5,692 bases of DNA from an uncultured Sutterella sp. (GTDB lineage: Bacteria > Pseudomonadota > Gammaproteobacteria > Burkholderiales > Burkholderiaceae_F), in NCBI GenBank assembly GCA_900554375.1, contig USHK01000092.1, positions 1 through 5,692 on the forward strand, in the 5' to 3' direction. The position numbers and the translations under genes are program-made. Positions 1 to 5,692 of this stretch are shown here, piece by piece. Position 1 is the stretch's first letter, and each line of letters begins with the position of its first letter. The notes under the pieces are model-generated. The model was not told the origin of the DNA, did no database searches, and saw nothing but the letters and a program-made list of their open reading frames with translations.

Positions 1-41
1 GTAAGGAGTCGTCGGCAGCGTCAGATGTGTATAAGAGACAG
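1..41 (+). other. Nextera sequencing adapter (non-biological)
   Basis: Bases 1-8 (GTAAGGAG) match Nextera i5 index 505. Bases 9-22 (TCGTCGGCAGCGTC) are the Read 1 adapter, and bases 23-41 (AGATGTGTATAAGAGACAG) are the 19-bp Tn5 mosaic end. The block runs directly into helicase coding sequence at base 42. It creates a false ATG at 25 and the spurious N-terminal residues MCIRDS. It should be trimmed before annotation. Confidence 0.98.
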
Positions 42-1074
42 CTACGGCGGCGTGGATATCAAGCCTCAAGCTGAGGCATTGAGGAGAGGCGTTGAGATTT
101 TGATTGCGACGCCTGGGCGTCTATTGGACCATCTGGAGCAGAGGAATGCCAATTTAAATCAGTGCGGCATTGTCATTTTGGATGAGGCCGACAGAATGTT
201 GGATATGGGCTTCCTGCCGGATATTTCTAGAATTCTGAATGCTCTTCCCAAAAAGCGTCAGAATTTGATGTTCTCTGCCACATTCTCTCCTGAAATTAAG
301 CGGCTGGCTGGAAACTTCCTAACGGATCCTGTGGTCATCGAGGTCGCGCGCCAAAACGCAACAGCTGCCACTATCAAGCAAGAGGTCTTCTCAGTTGATG
401 AACTCCAAAAAACTGATGCCCTTGTAGAGCTCCTAAAAACCCGCGGAGAAGATGCTGACGGAAATCCGCTTCAGACTATCGTATTTGTTAATGCAAAATT
501 GACGGCTCGGCGACTTGCTCGAGAGCTGGAAAAATGTGGTTTTAACGCAGATGCGATTCATGGCGACAAAACTCAGGAAGAGCGCCTGAAGTTGTTAAAA
601 GACTTCAAGGACGGCACTTTAAATATCATGGTGGCAACGGATGTCGCAGCCCGTGGATTGGATATTGCGGAGCTGCCACTCGTAATTAATTACGACGTTC
701 CATTTGTTCCTGAGGACTATGTTCATCGAATTGGCAGAACAGGTCGTGCGGGAAGTTCAGGCCTGGCATTGATGCTGACTACCGACAAAGACAGAAAGAA
801 TTTCGACGCAATTCGAAAACTGACGAAGGTTAATCTTGTTCCGCAAGAGCTCGATCCGGAACCTCGTAAGAGAGCGAGATTTCCTCGTAAGTTTTCCGTT
901 GGTACAGATGTTTGGAAAGCGCCTCGAAAGCCGGAGGATCCATTCTTCACGCAGCCTTATGTTCCGAGCCGTACATCCGGGAAGGCAGCTGCTCCTCAAA
1001 ATTTCTCAAGGCCGCTTTCCGGAGAGAAGAAGGAAGTTGCGGTACTGTTGGGCGGGACTGGACGCAGGAACTAA
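42..1074 (+). CDS. rhlE: DEAD-box ATP-dependent RNA helicase, RhlE-like (5' end missing)
   Basis: This is an ATP-dependent RNA helicase of the cytoplasmic DEAD-box family. Such proteins unwind short RNA duplexes in ribosome assembly and RNA decay. Visible motifs, counted from the false ATG at 25, are TPGR (motif Ib, residues 29-32), DEAD (motif II, 53-56), SAT (motif III, 84-86), IVFVN (motif IV, 152-156), ATDVAARGLD (motif V, 204-213) and HRIGRTGR (motif VI, 234-241). The first fully genomic codon is Tyr at 43. The opening YGGV...KPQ and the VARQN region resemble RhlE more than the other DEAD-box paralogues. Roughly the first 110 residues are missing by comparison with E. coli RhlE, including the Q motif, the Walker A motif and motif Ia. 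They are lost to the contig end, not to mutation. A basic tail of about 80 residues follows the helicase core. The stop TAA overlaps the stop of convergent gluQ by four bases. Family assignment is secure; the RhlE subfamily is likely. Confidence 0.93.
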
Positions 1075-1937
1075 GCATTGATCTGGAAGCGTGCCCTCCA
1101 GCGTTTGATTGCCTCTGAATAAAACTCGTCGAGAGTGTCAAAGGCGAATGGCTGGAATCCTAGGTGCATCCATGCACGCTGCGCCTCTTGTTCCGGGTTG
1201 TCTCGATTAATCGCGGGAGCCAATGTTTGTTTGGACAACTTATTTCCATCCTTATCCAAAACAAGCGGAATATGCATGTACGCCGGAGTAGGCAGGCCTA
1301 ACGCTTTCTGCAGCAGAATTTGCCTCGGCGTGTTGTCTATCAAATCCGCGCCGCGAACGACGTGAGTAACACCTTGGAATCCGTCATCCACGACCACCGC
1401 GAGCTGATAGGCCCATAAGCCGTCTGCTCGCCGAATAACAAAATCACCGACTTCCTTTGAAACGTCTTGTGAAAACGTACCTTGCCACTTGTCTTCAAAA
1501 GAGACGATCCCTTCATTCACAAGAAAACGCCATGCACGAATCGGAACTCCGCCCGTTCCGTGGCGACAAGTTCCGGGATAGATACCCTGAGGCAAGCCGG
1601 CTGTTGCACATGCGGCCTGAATGCTTTTTCGGGTGCAAGCACAACCATAGGCCATGCCTTTGCCGAATAGAAAATCTAAAGCTTGTTTATAAGCTTCATT
1701 GCGAGTTGACTGTTTAAGGATTGGCCGATCGGACTGCAGTTTAAACGCTTCGATAGTTTCCAGTTGGTCTTCAGCTGCCCATGCAGGTTCTCGCGGTGGA
1801 TCAATGTCTTCAATACGAATAATCCACGTTCCTCTATGAGCCTTGGCATCAAGGTAGCTGGCTAGGAGGCAGGCCAAACTCCCGGCGTGCAAGTGGCCCG
1901 TTGGAGATGGTGCAAAGCGTCCGATGTATTGGCTCAA
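1071..1937 (-). CDS. gluQ: Glutamyl-Q tRNA(Asp) synthetase (GluQ-RS)
   Basis: GluQ-RS is a cytoplasmic paralogue of the glutamyl-tRNA synthetase catalytic core. It activates glutamate and attaches it to queuosine-34 of tRNA-Asp. The 288-residue length fits the family, which lacks the anticodon-binding domain of GluRS. The Rossmann-fold signature is SPTGHLHAGS (residues 11-20, HIGH-like). The second ATP-binding signature is KLSKQ (233-237, KMSKS-like). RIEDIDPPR lies at 41-49. The zinc-site pattern of GluQ-RS is present as Cys99, Cys101, Tyr120 and Cys124. The start is TTG at 1937, preceded by GAGGAG at 1944-1949 with a 6-base spacer. No ATG lies between there and the HIGH-like motif, so the TTG start is well supported. 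The stop TAG (1071-1073) lies inside the convergent helicase's stop region. The gene follows the channel gene by 66 bases on the same strand with no visible terminator, so cotranscription is plausible. Confidence 0.96.
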   Translation of the reverse strand: MSQYIGRFAPSPTGHLHAGSLACLLASYLDAKAHRGTWIIRIEDIDPPREPAWAAEDQLETIEAFKLQSDRPILKQSTRNEAYKQALDFLFGKGMAYGCACTRKSIQAACATAGLPQGIYPGTCRHGTGGVPIRAWRFLVNEGIVSFEDKWQGTFSQDVSKEVGDFVIRRADGLWAYQLAVVVDDGFQGVTHVVRGADLIDNTPRQILLQKALGLPTPAYMHIPLVLDKDGNKLSKQTLAPAINRDNPEQEAQRAWMHLGFQPFAFDTLDEFYSEAIKRWRARFQINA

Positions 1938-1941
1938 CGAT

Positions 1942-1981
1942 TTCTCCTCAAACGAATAATTGAATTTTAGTATGAGGAGAA
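1942..1981 (-). promoter_or_regulatory. Possible hairpin sequestering the gluQ ribosome binding site
   Basis: Read on the minus strand, TTCTCCTCA (1981 down to 1973) is the exact reverse complement of TGAGGAGAA (1950 down to 1942), with a 22-base AT-rich loop between them. The downstream arm contains the whole GAGGAG Shine-Dalgarno of gluQ, six bases before its TTG start. The 9-bp stem has four G-C and five A-T pairs, so stability is modest. The pairing is seen directly. Translational control by it is inference, and it could be chance complementarity. Confidence 0.4.
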
Positions 1982-2003
1982 TTGAGACATTGAGCCTCGA
2001 AGA

Positions 2004-3101
2004 CTATTCTTCTTTCTTCTTCTTTGGCGGATTTTCAATCGAGGATTGCGGGAGTCCGACAATGGCTGCAGCTTCGGCAGGAGCAACTTGCGCTATCGCT
2101 TTTGCGCTCACCGAAGGATCTGCAAGAGGGACGTGGTTCGTAGGAGCAGGTGCGCGGAGATTAGAGGGCACTGGAGAAGAGCTGCCGGAAACCTGAGCAT
2201 TGAATGCAACAGGTGCCGGGGTCGGGGAAACTGTGACCCCATAAGAGGGTCCCGGCATCACAATGCCGTTCGCTACGCAAGCATCATTGATGGCGTTCAA
2301 AAAGGCCGCTTCCAGGCGATACGGCTCCATCAATTCAATCGGATCAACCCAAACAACAAGTTCTACATTAATGCCGAAATTCCCGAAACCGGTGATACCG
2401 CACTCCACCTCATGGAGCGCATCGGGCTTAATACAAAATGGAACCGAGACGGCAGCCTTTTCGATAATTTCTTTAACCTTACGAAAGTCAATCCCATAAG
2501 GGATAGAGAACGGATAGATCTTTCGAACCCCACGGCGATCCATGGTGTAATTGGTAAAAGAGCCGTTAATCAGAGAGGCATTAGGGATGATGATTGCCTG
2601 ACCGGTCGGTGTCACAATACGCGTGGCACGAATCGTGATCATGGTCACCCGGCCTACATGACCGCTTGGGGTGGCGATAATATCACCTAAGCTGACGGCA
2701 CGTTCCGATATCAAGATCAAACCGGCAACGGAGTTATTGACAATCGTCTGTAGTCCGAAGCCAATACCCACGGATAGGGCAGAAACTAAGATCGCCAAGT
2801 GTGTGATAGGGAGACCGATCATCGATAGGCCCATCAGAATACCGACGGCCAAAATGCCCCAGTGGATGAAGCGGGCAAACATGGAAAGGGATTCCGGACG
2901 GACGGAGTTGTGACGGGAGCCGAATTTTCTGATACTTTCCTCGCCTAACTTGCCAAGCCAATACGCAATGAGAAAGACCAGGCAGAATTCGAGAATATCG
3001 AACGTGTCGATCTGACTTCCGCCGGCCGTAAACAGCGGTACGTGCAAGGGCTCAAGGATGGCCTCAGAGCCGCTTAACAGTTTGTCCCAAAAAGAATCCA
3101 T
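2004..3101 (-). CDS. MscS-family mechanosensitive ion channel, MscK-like pore
   Basis: This is an inner-membrane small-conductance mechanosensitive channel, predicted to open under membrane tension and release solutes during hypo-osmotic shock. Numbering from the ATG at 3140 (378 codons), three hydrophobic segments lie near residues 48-64, 88-110 and 113-146. The last is the pore helix, with GIGFGLQTIVNN (125-136) followed by SERAV and LGDII. The beta domain follows (about 158-200, GHVGRV...IIIPN...NYT), then an alpha/beta domain to about 300. Residues 303-378 form a Pro/Ala/Ser-rich, probably disordered tail ending in KKKKEE. I prefer the ATG at 3101 (residue 14, MDSFWD, giving 365 residues). 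The upstream ATG at 3140 directly abuts the terminator T-run and has no properly spaced Shine-Dalgarno outside the hairpin. Neither start has a strong ribosome binding site, so the choice is uncertain. The MscS family is clear; ion selectivity and gating threshold cannot be read from the sequence. Confidence 0.92.
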   Translation of the reverse strand: MDSFWDKLLSGSEAILEPLHVPLFTAGGSQIDTFDILEFCLVFLIAYWLGKLGEESIRKFGSRHNSVRPESLSMFARFIHWGILAVGILMGLSMIGLPITHLAILVSALSVGIGFGLQTIVNNSVAGLILISERAVSLGDIIATPSGHVGRVTMITIRATRIVTPTGQAIIIPNASLINGSFTNYTMDRRGVRKIYPFSIPYGIDFRKVKEIIEKAAVSVPFCIKPDALHEVECGITGFGNFGINVELVVWVDPIELMEPYRLEAAFLNAINDACVANGIVMPGPSYGVTVSPTPAPVAFNAQVSGSSSPVPSNLRAPAPTNHVPLADPSVSAKAIAQVAPAEAAAIVGLPQSSIENPPKKKKEE

Positions 3102-3140
3102 GATCTTAGTTCTTAAATATCTTCTTAAGGGTTCCAGCAT

Positions 3141-3171
3141 AAAAAAGAGCGCCTTGGAAAAGCGCTCTTTT
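3141..3171 (-). terminator. Rho-independent terminator of the yjgA-mogA operon
   Basis: A perfect 10-bp inverted repeat, AAAAGAGCGC (3143-3152) and GCGCTCTTTT (3162-3171), encloses a 9-base loop. On the minus strand the stem ends in a run of six T (complement of 3141-3146), about 50 bases after the stop of the mogA-esterase gene. The + strand reading has only four T, and no + strand gene ends here, so the minus orientation is the working one. The T-run touches the upstream candidate start codon of the channel gene. Confidence 0.88.
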
Positions 3172-3193
3172 GCCTCAAATCGGATATAAAGCT

Positions 3194-4468
3194 TTATTTA
3201 GATTTAGAAGCTTCTAGGGATTTTTCTAAAAAGTCGGATAGATCCGTGACTTCCTCGATGCATAAATCATGTCCGGCTCCGTCATACCCCTTGGACCAAA
3301 GGTCGGTTGCTCCGAGTTTACGAAGTTCTTTGACACTGATCTCAGGATACACAGGGGGCACGTCGCTGTCTTCTTTTCCGTAAGCAAGGAAAATCGGAGA
3401 AAGGATGCCTTGTCCGACGTGTTCAATGTCATCTGCGGATTCAATGGGCAGGTAGCCGCTCAAGCAGAAAATGCCGCCGATCGGACGGTCGAGTTTCAGA
3501 GCCGTGTAAAGTGCAACACAGCCGCCTTGTGAGAAGCCGCCTAAAAAAATCCGATCTCGTCTTATGCCTTTAGTTTCTTCTAAAGCAATCAGACGCTCTG
3601 CGATGCGGGCACTTTCAATAAGTGCCGGCTTGTCAGTGGCTCCGATACCGTCGGTATCGAGAAGATCAAACCAGCCGCGCATCAAAAAGCCTTTATTAGC
3701 GGTGATCGCGCGTTCGGGAGCGGTGGGGAGAACCAAACGAGACTGCTCGACGGGTGCTCCGCAGGCTGCGAGTTCTTCTCTGAAATGTTCAAAATCGGAC
3801 CCGTCGCTGCCTAGACCATGCAGCATGATGATAGCCGAATCTGCTTTGCCTTCCTTGGGCTCAATGACTTCAGCATCGATGATGTGCGGCTGATTCGCTG
3901 ACTTCGGGCGGAAAGCCTTGACGATATTGGGACGTGTTTCAATAGCAGGGCCGCCGATTAAATCAATGCAGTAAGGCACAGCGGCAAAAATTCCGTGGAT
4001 GCCTTTTGAAGGTATGCCTTCGAGTGTTTCAGCGATGGCTTTGGGCTGTCCCGGAAGGTTAATGATCAATGCAGCATGATCTTCGATTTCTCGGAGAACA
4101 CCCACCTGACGGGACAAAATCGCAGTGGGCACGAAGGCCAGCGAAACAGCACGCATTTGCTCTCCGAAACCCGGCAGGGTACGAGTAGCAACAGCTAGTG
4201 TGGCCTCCGGCGTAACGTCGCGGCGGGAAGGCCCGGTTCCTCCCGTTGTTAAGATCAAGTCGCAGTTTTCCTGATCGCAAAGTTCCTTAAGCGTTGCTTC
4301 GATAAGAGGCTGCTCATCAGGAATCAGTTTTTCTACGACTTCATACTCAGAGAGCAAAGCTCTGGCCAGCCATTCCTTCAGAGCGGGAAGGCCTTTGTCT
4401 TGATAAGTGCCCGAGGAGGCGCGGTCAGAGATAGAAACGAGGCCGATTTTTGCTTTGTTATTCTTCAT
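3194..4468 (-). CDS. mogA: MogA molybdopterin adenylyltransferase fused to a carboxylesterase/acyl-protein-thioesterase-like hydrolase
   Basis: One uninterrupted 424-codon frame encodes two complete proteins. Residues 1 to about 190 are MogA, which adenylylates molybdopterin before molybdate insertion in molybdenum cofactor synthesis. Visible MogA features are SISDRASSG (12-20), LIPDEQ with Asp51, TTGGTGP (74-80), RRDVTPE with Asp84, PGFGEQMR (99-106), LPGQPK (138-143) and a terminal AFRPKS (185-190). Asp51 and Asp84 correspond to E. coli MogA Asp49 and Asp82. Residues from about 195 to 420 are an alpha/beta hydrolase of the APT1/bacterial carboxylesterase type. It has LHGLGSDG (216-223), PTAPERAIT (248-256), WFD (266-268), a GFSQGG nucleophile elbow (Ser313), Asp367 in GKEDSDVP and His400 in GAGHD, so the triad looks intact. 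The linker is only a few residues, and no Met lies at the junction. The start ATG overlaps the end of yjgA by 11 bases and has AGGAGG six bases upstream. A terminator follows the stop. The hydrolase substrate is unknown; a cytoplasmic location is inferred from the lack of a signal peptide. Confidence 0.94.
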   Translation of the reverse strand: MKNNKAKIGLVSISDRASSGTYQDKGLPALKEWLARALLSEYEVVEKLIPDEQPLIEATLKELCDQENCDLILTTGGTGPSRRDVTPEATLAVATRTLPGFGEQMRAVSLAFVPTAILSRQVGVLREIEDHAALIINLPGQPKAIAETLEGIPSKGIHGIFAAVPYCIDLIGGPAIETRPNIVKAFRPKSANQPHIIDAEVIEPKEGKADSAIIMLHGLGSDGSDFEHFREELAACGAPVEQSRLVLPTAPERAITANKGFLMRGWFDLLDTDGIGATDKPALIESARIAERLIALEETKGIRRDRIFLGGFSQGGCVALYTALKLDRPIGGIFCLSGYLPIESADDIEHVGQGILSPIFLAYGKEDSDVPPVYPEISVKELRKLGATDLWSKGYDGAGHDLCIEEVTDLSDFLEKSLEASKSK

Positions 4469-5009
4469 CGTCTTCCTCCTCGGAGACTTCCAGTACGATC
4501 GGAGGAAGGACCATCGAGTAAATTAACTTATAGAGAGCACGTGCGGATTTAGGCGGCTTGTTGCCTTCGGCTTCCTTCCGAGCGTTACGGATAAGCTGGC
4601 GAACCTCTTGAACGTTTACTTCGGGGAACTGGGCAATGAATTTTGTAAGGGATGCGTCGTCTGCAATTAACGCATCTCTTAATCGTTCGCTCTTGTGAAG
4701 GGCGGCGACCGCTGCTTTATCGTTGCCGGTTGCGCGGTCGATGGCCTGACGAACTGCATCACCGTCCAACGCTCTCATGTATTTTCCGATGAGTTGGAGC
4801 TGACGGCGTTTGGCTCCGAAGGAGGGAACACGGTGATATTCTTCAATAGCCTTAAGAATAACTTCCGGAAGTTCGATTTTTGCTAAAGTTTCCGCACCCA
4901 GGGTGGTCAATTCTTTACCGAGATCCTGAAGATGCTCGGCCCTTCTTTTTAGTTCACTTTTGCTCGGACCGCTGTACTCTTCTTCAAGGTTTTCGTTTGT
5001 ATTCTTCAT
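4458..5009 (-). CDS. yjgA: Ribosome-associated protein YjgA / DarP (DUF615)
   Basis: This is a small cytoplasmic factor that associates with late 50S ribosomal precursors and assists large-subunit maturation in E. coli. The 183-residue length equals that of E. coli YjgA. Family hallmarks are SKSELKRRAE (16-25), KRRQLQLIGKYMR (about 67-79), LIRNARKEAEGNKPPKSAR (138-156) and the helical, charged composition. The protein ends in a very acidic tail, SEEEDDEE. The start at 5009 has AAGGA at 5019-5023, nine bases upstream, which is a somewhat long spacing. The last 11 bases overlap the mogA-fusion start, and the codons for the acidic tail also supply that gene's Shine-Dalgarno. It is the first gene of the operon and is divergent from pmbA, a pairing also seen in E. 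coli. Confidence 0.96.
   Translation of the reverse strand: MKNTNENLEEEYSGPSKSELKRRAEHLQDLGKELTTLGAETLAKIELPEVILKAIEEYHRVPSFGAKRRQLQLIGKYMRALDGDAVRQAIDRATGNDKAAVAALHKSERLRDALIADDASLTKFIAQFPEVNVQEVRQLIRNARKEAEGNKPPKSARALYKLIYSMVLPPIVLEVSEEEDDEE
4475..4480 (-). promoter_or_regulatory. Shine-Dalgarno of the mogA-esterase gene, inside yjgA
   Basis: On the minus strand AGGAGG sits six bases before the ATG at 4468. It lies within the Glu-rich codons near the end of yjgA. Together with the 11-base gene overlap it fixes the start of the fusion gene and points to translational coupling, with terminating ribosomes re-initiating locally. Confidence 0.8.
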
Positions 5010-5085
5010 ATTAGCCTGTCCTTATTTAATAATATTTGCATCAAGCGCTATCATAATCTCCAATTTTTCGTTTCCGCTTCAAAAT
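5010..5085. promoter_or_regulatory. Divergent promoter region between yjgA and pmbA
   Basis: These 76 AT-rich bases must hold the 5' signals of both divergent genes. On the + strand TATCATAAT (5049-5057) contains a plausible -10 element for pmbA, though no good -35 sits at the right distance. On the minus strand the AT-rich stretch around 5023-5036 precedes the yjgA ribosome binding site. I cannot assign a confident promoter on either strand and see no clear operator palindrome. Confidence 0.4.
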
Positions 5086-5644
5086 ATGAGTCAAACTCCC
5101 ACAATAAGTAGCTCTGAAGAGCTTGGTTCCTTGGTTTCCTATGCTTTGGATTCAGCACTTTCTCTAGGGGCAACAGCTGCCGCTGTGGAAGTCAGCGAAG
5201 AAAAGGGCACCTGTGTTACGGTCAGAAACCAAGAAACCGAATCTATTGAACACACGCATGATCGAGATTTCGGAATCACTGTCTATCTCGGAAAATCTAA
5301 GGCGGTCGCTTCAAGCGGAGACTTTCGCAAGGACTCGATATTAAGAACGGTCAAGGCCGCTCTGGATATGGCGAGATATACAACGCCGGATGAATGCAAC
5401 GGACTGCCTGATAAGGATCGGCTCTGTGCGAATCCTCGTCAGCTGGATTTGTTCCATCCGTGGGACATCTCTATTGAAGAGCAGGTTCAAAAGGCTGTTG
5501 AAGCTGAAAAAGCTGCCTTAGACGTCGATAAACGCATCGTCAATTCCGATGGCGCAATGGTGACGACAACGATTGGATCTTTTATCCTGGGCAACACAGA
5601 GGGCTTTTTGCACGGCTATCCCTTTAGTGACCATTCGATAGATG
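5086..5644 (+). CDS. pmbA: PmbA/TldE metalloprotease subunit, N-terminal part (3' end missing)
   Basis: PmbA (TldE) pairs with TldD in a cytoplasmic protease complex that trims unfolded peptides, including microcin B17 precursor and the CcdA antitoxin in E. coli. About 186 genomic codons of roughly 450 are present, covering the N-terminal domain. Recognisable stretches are the GITVYLG region (63-69), ASSGDF (75-80), TVKAALDMARYTTPDECNG (88-106), DLFHPWDISIEEQ (121-133) and ADKRI-like DVDKRIVNSDGA (146-157). I chose the ATG at 5086 because homology begins there. The frame stays open back to an ATG at 4960, but that would overlap yjgA with an unrelated hydrophobic extension. No clear Shine-Dalgarno precedes 5086; the leader is pyrimidine-rich and then A-rich. 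The last full genomic codon is Asp at 5641-5643. Residues after it (SYTHLTLPTT...) are translated adapter. The truncation is a contig-end artefact. Confidence 0.95.
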
Positions 5645-5692
5645 CTGTCTCTTATACACATCTGACGCTGCCGACGACTCCTTACGTGTAGA
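5645..5692 (-). other. Nextera sequencing adapter (non-biological)
   Basis: The first 19 bases (CTGTCTCTTATACACATCT, 5645-5663) are the reverse complement of the Tn5 mosaic end. They are followed by GACGCTGCCGACGA (5664-5677, Read 1 adapter), CTCCTTAC (5678-5685, index 505 reversed) and GTGTAGA (5686-5692, the start of reversed P5). The block is the exact inverted counterpart of the left end and extends the pmbA frame with spurious residues. Confidence 0.98.

Noticed and set aside
25..42. ATG at 25 as the helicase start codon
   Set aside because: The ATG lies in the Tn5 mosaic end. The real start is upstream of the contig, because the Q motif and Walker A are missing.
1083..1101. Hairpin CTGGA/TCCAG as a terminator for rhlE
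   Set aside because: It has only five base pairs, a nine-base loop and no following T-run, and it lies inside gluQ coding sequence.
2046..2690. A 214-codon + strand open frame opposite the channel gene
   Set aside because: It is fully antisense to a well-recognised MscS gene. It has an Arg/Asn-rich composition, no domain I recognise and no promoter or ribosome binding site. It reads as a shadow frame.
3564..3893. A 109-codon + strand open frame opposite the esterase domain
   Set aside because: It is antisense to conserved hydrolase motifs, including part of the catalytic domain, and has no independent support.
4960..5085. A 42-residue hydrophobic N-terminal extension of PmbA that could look like a signal or membrane segment
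   Set aside because: It is only the open frame read backwards through the yjgA start. PmbA is cytoplasmic and homology begins at the ATG at 5086.
1..5692. Terminal inverted repeats resembling a Tn5-like transposon
   Set aside because: The inverted ends do contain the Tn5 mosaic end. However, they carry the full commercial adapter, an index and P5 sequence, and no transposase is encoded between them.

Overview
The window looks like one short contig of bacterial chromosome, flanked by sequencing-library adapter at both ends. Positions 1-41 and 5645-5692 are Illumina Nextera (Tn5 mosaic end plus Read 1 adapter plus an 8-base i5 index) and are not biological. The genomic part is about 42-5644. 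It is densely coding with moderate GC, and both outer genes are cut by the contig ends. The proteins resemble Gram-negative, proteobacterial versions: RhlE-type helicase, GluQ-RS, MogA, YjgA/DarP and PmbA. The yjgA/pmbA divergent pair is a familiar proteobacterial arrangement. My inference, from general resemblance only, is a betaproteobacterium of the order Burkholderiales, perhaps a gut Sutterellaceae such as Parasutterella. No database search supports this.

Layout from left to right. (1) The 3' two-thirds of a DEAD-box RNA helicase (rhlE-like, + strand, to 1074). (2) gluQ on the minus strand (1071-1937), convergent with rhlE and sharing four bases at the stop codons. It starts at TTG, and its Shine-Dalgarno can pair with an upstream anti-Shine-Dalgarno copy. 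(3) A minus-strand MscS-family mechanosensitive channel (2004 to 3101 or 3140) with an MscK-like pore helix and a Pro/Ala-rich tail. (4) A rho-independent terminator (3141-3171), minus strand. (5) A 424-codon minus-strand ORF (3194-4468) joining a complete MogA molybdopterin adenylyltransferase to a complete acyl-protein-thioesterase/carboxylesterase-like serine hydrolase. (6) yjgA/darP (4458-5009), overlapping the start of the fusion gene by 11 bases. (7) A 76-base divergent promoter region. (8) The 5' part of pmbA (+ strand from 5086), cut at 5644.

How the genes fit together: yjgA and the mogA-esterase gene almost certainly form one translationally coupled operon ending at the terminator. 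The channel gene and gluQ probably form a second minus-strand unit, since there is a 66-base gap and no terminator between them. The functions are mostly housekeeping: RNA remodelling, tRNA-Asp queuosine glutamylation, osmotic protection, molybdenum cofactor assembly, 50S ribosome maturation, and TldD/PmbA proteolysis. The most unusual item is the MogA-hydrolase fusion. I see no mobile element, CRISPR array, tRNA or rRNA, and no stretch over 300 bases lacks a gene.
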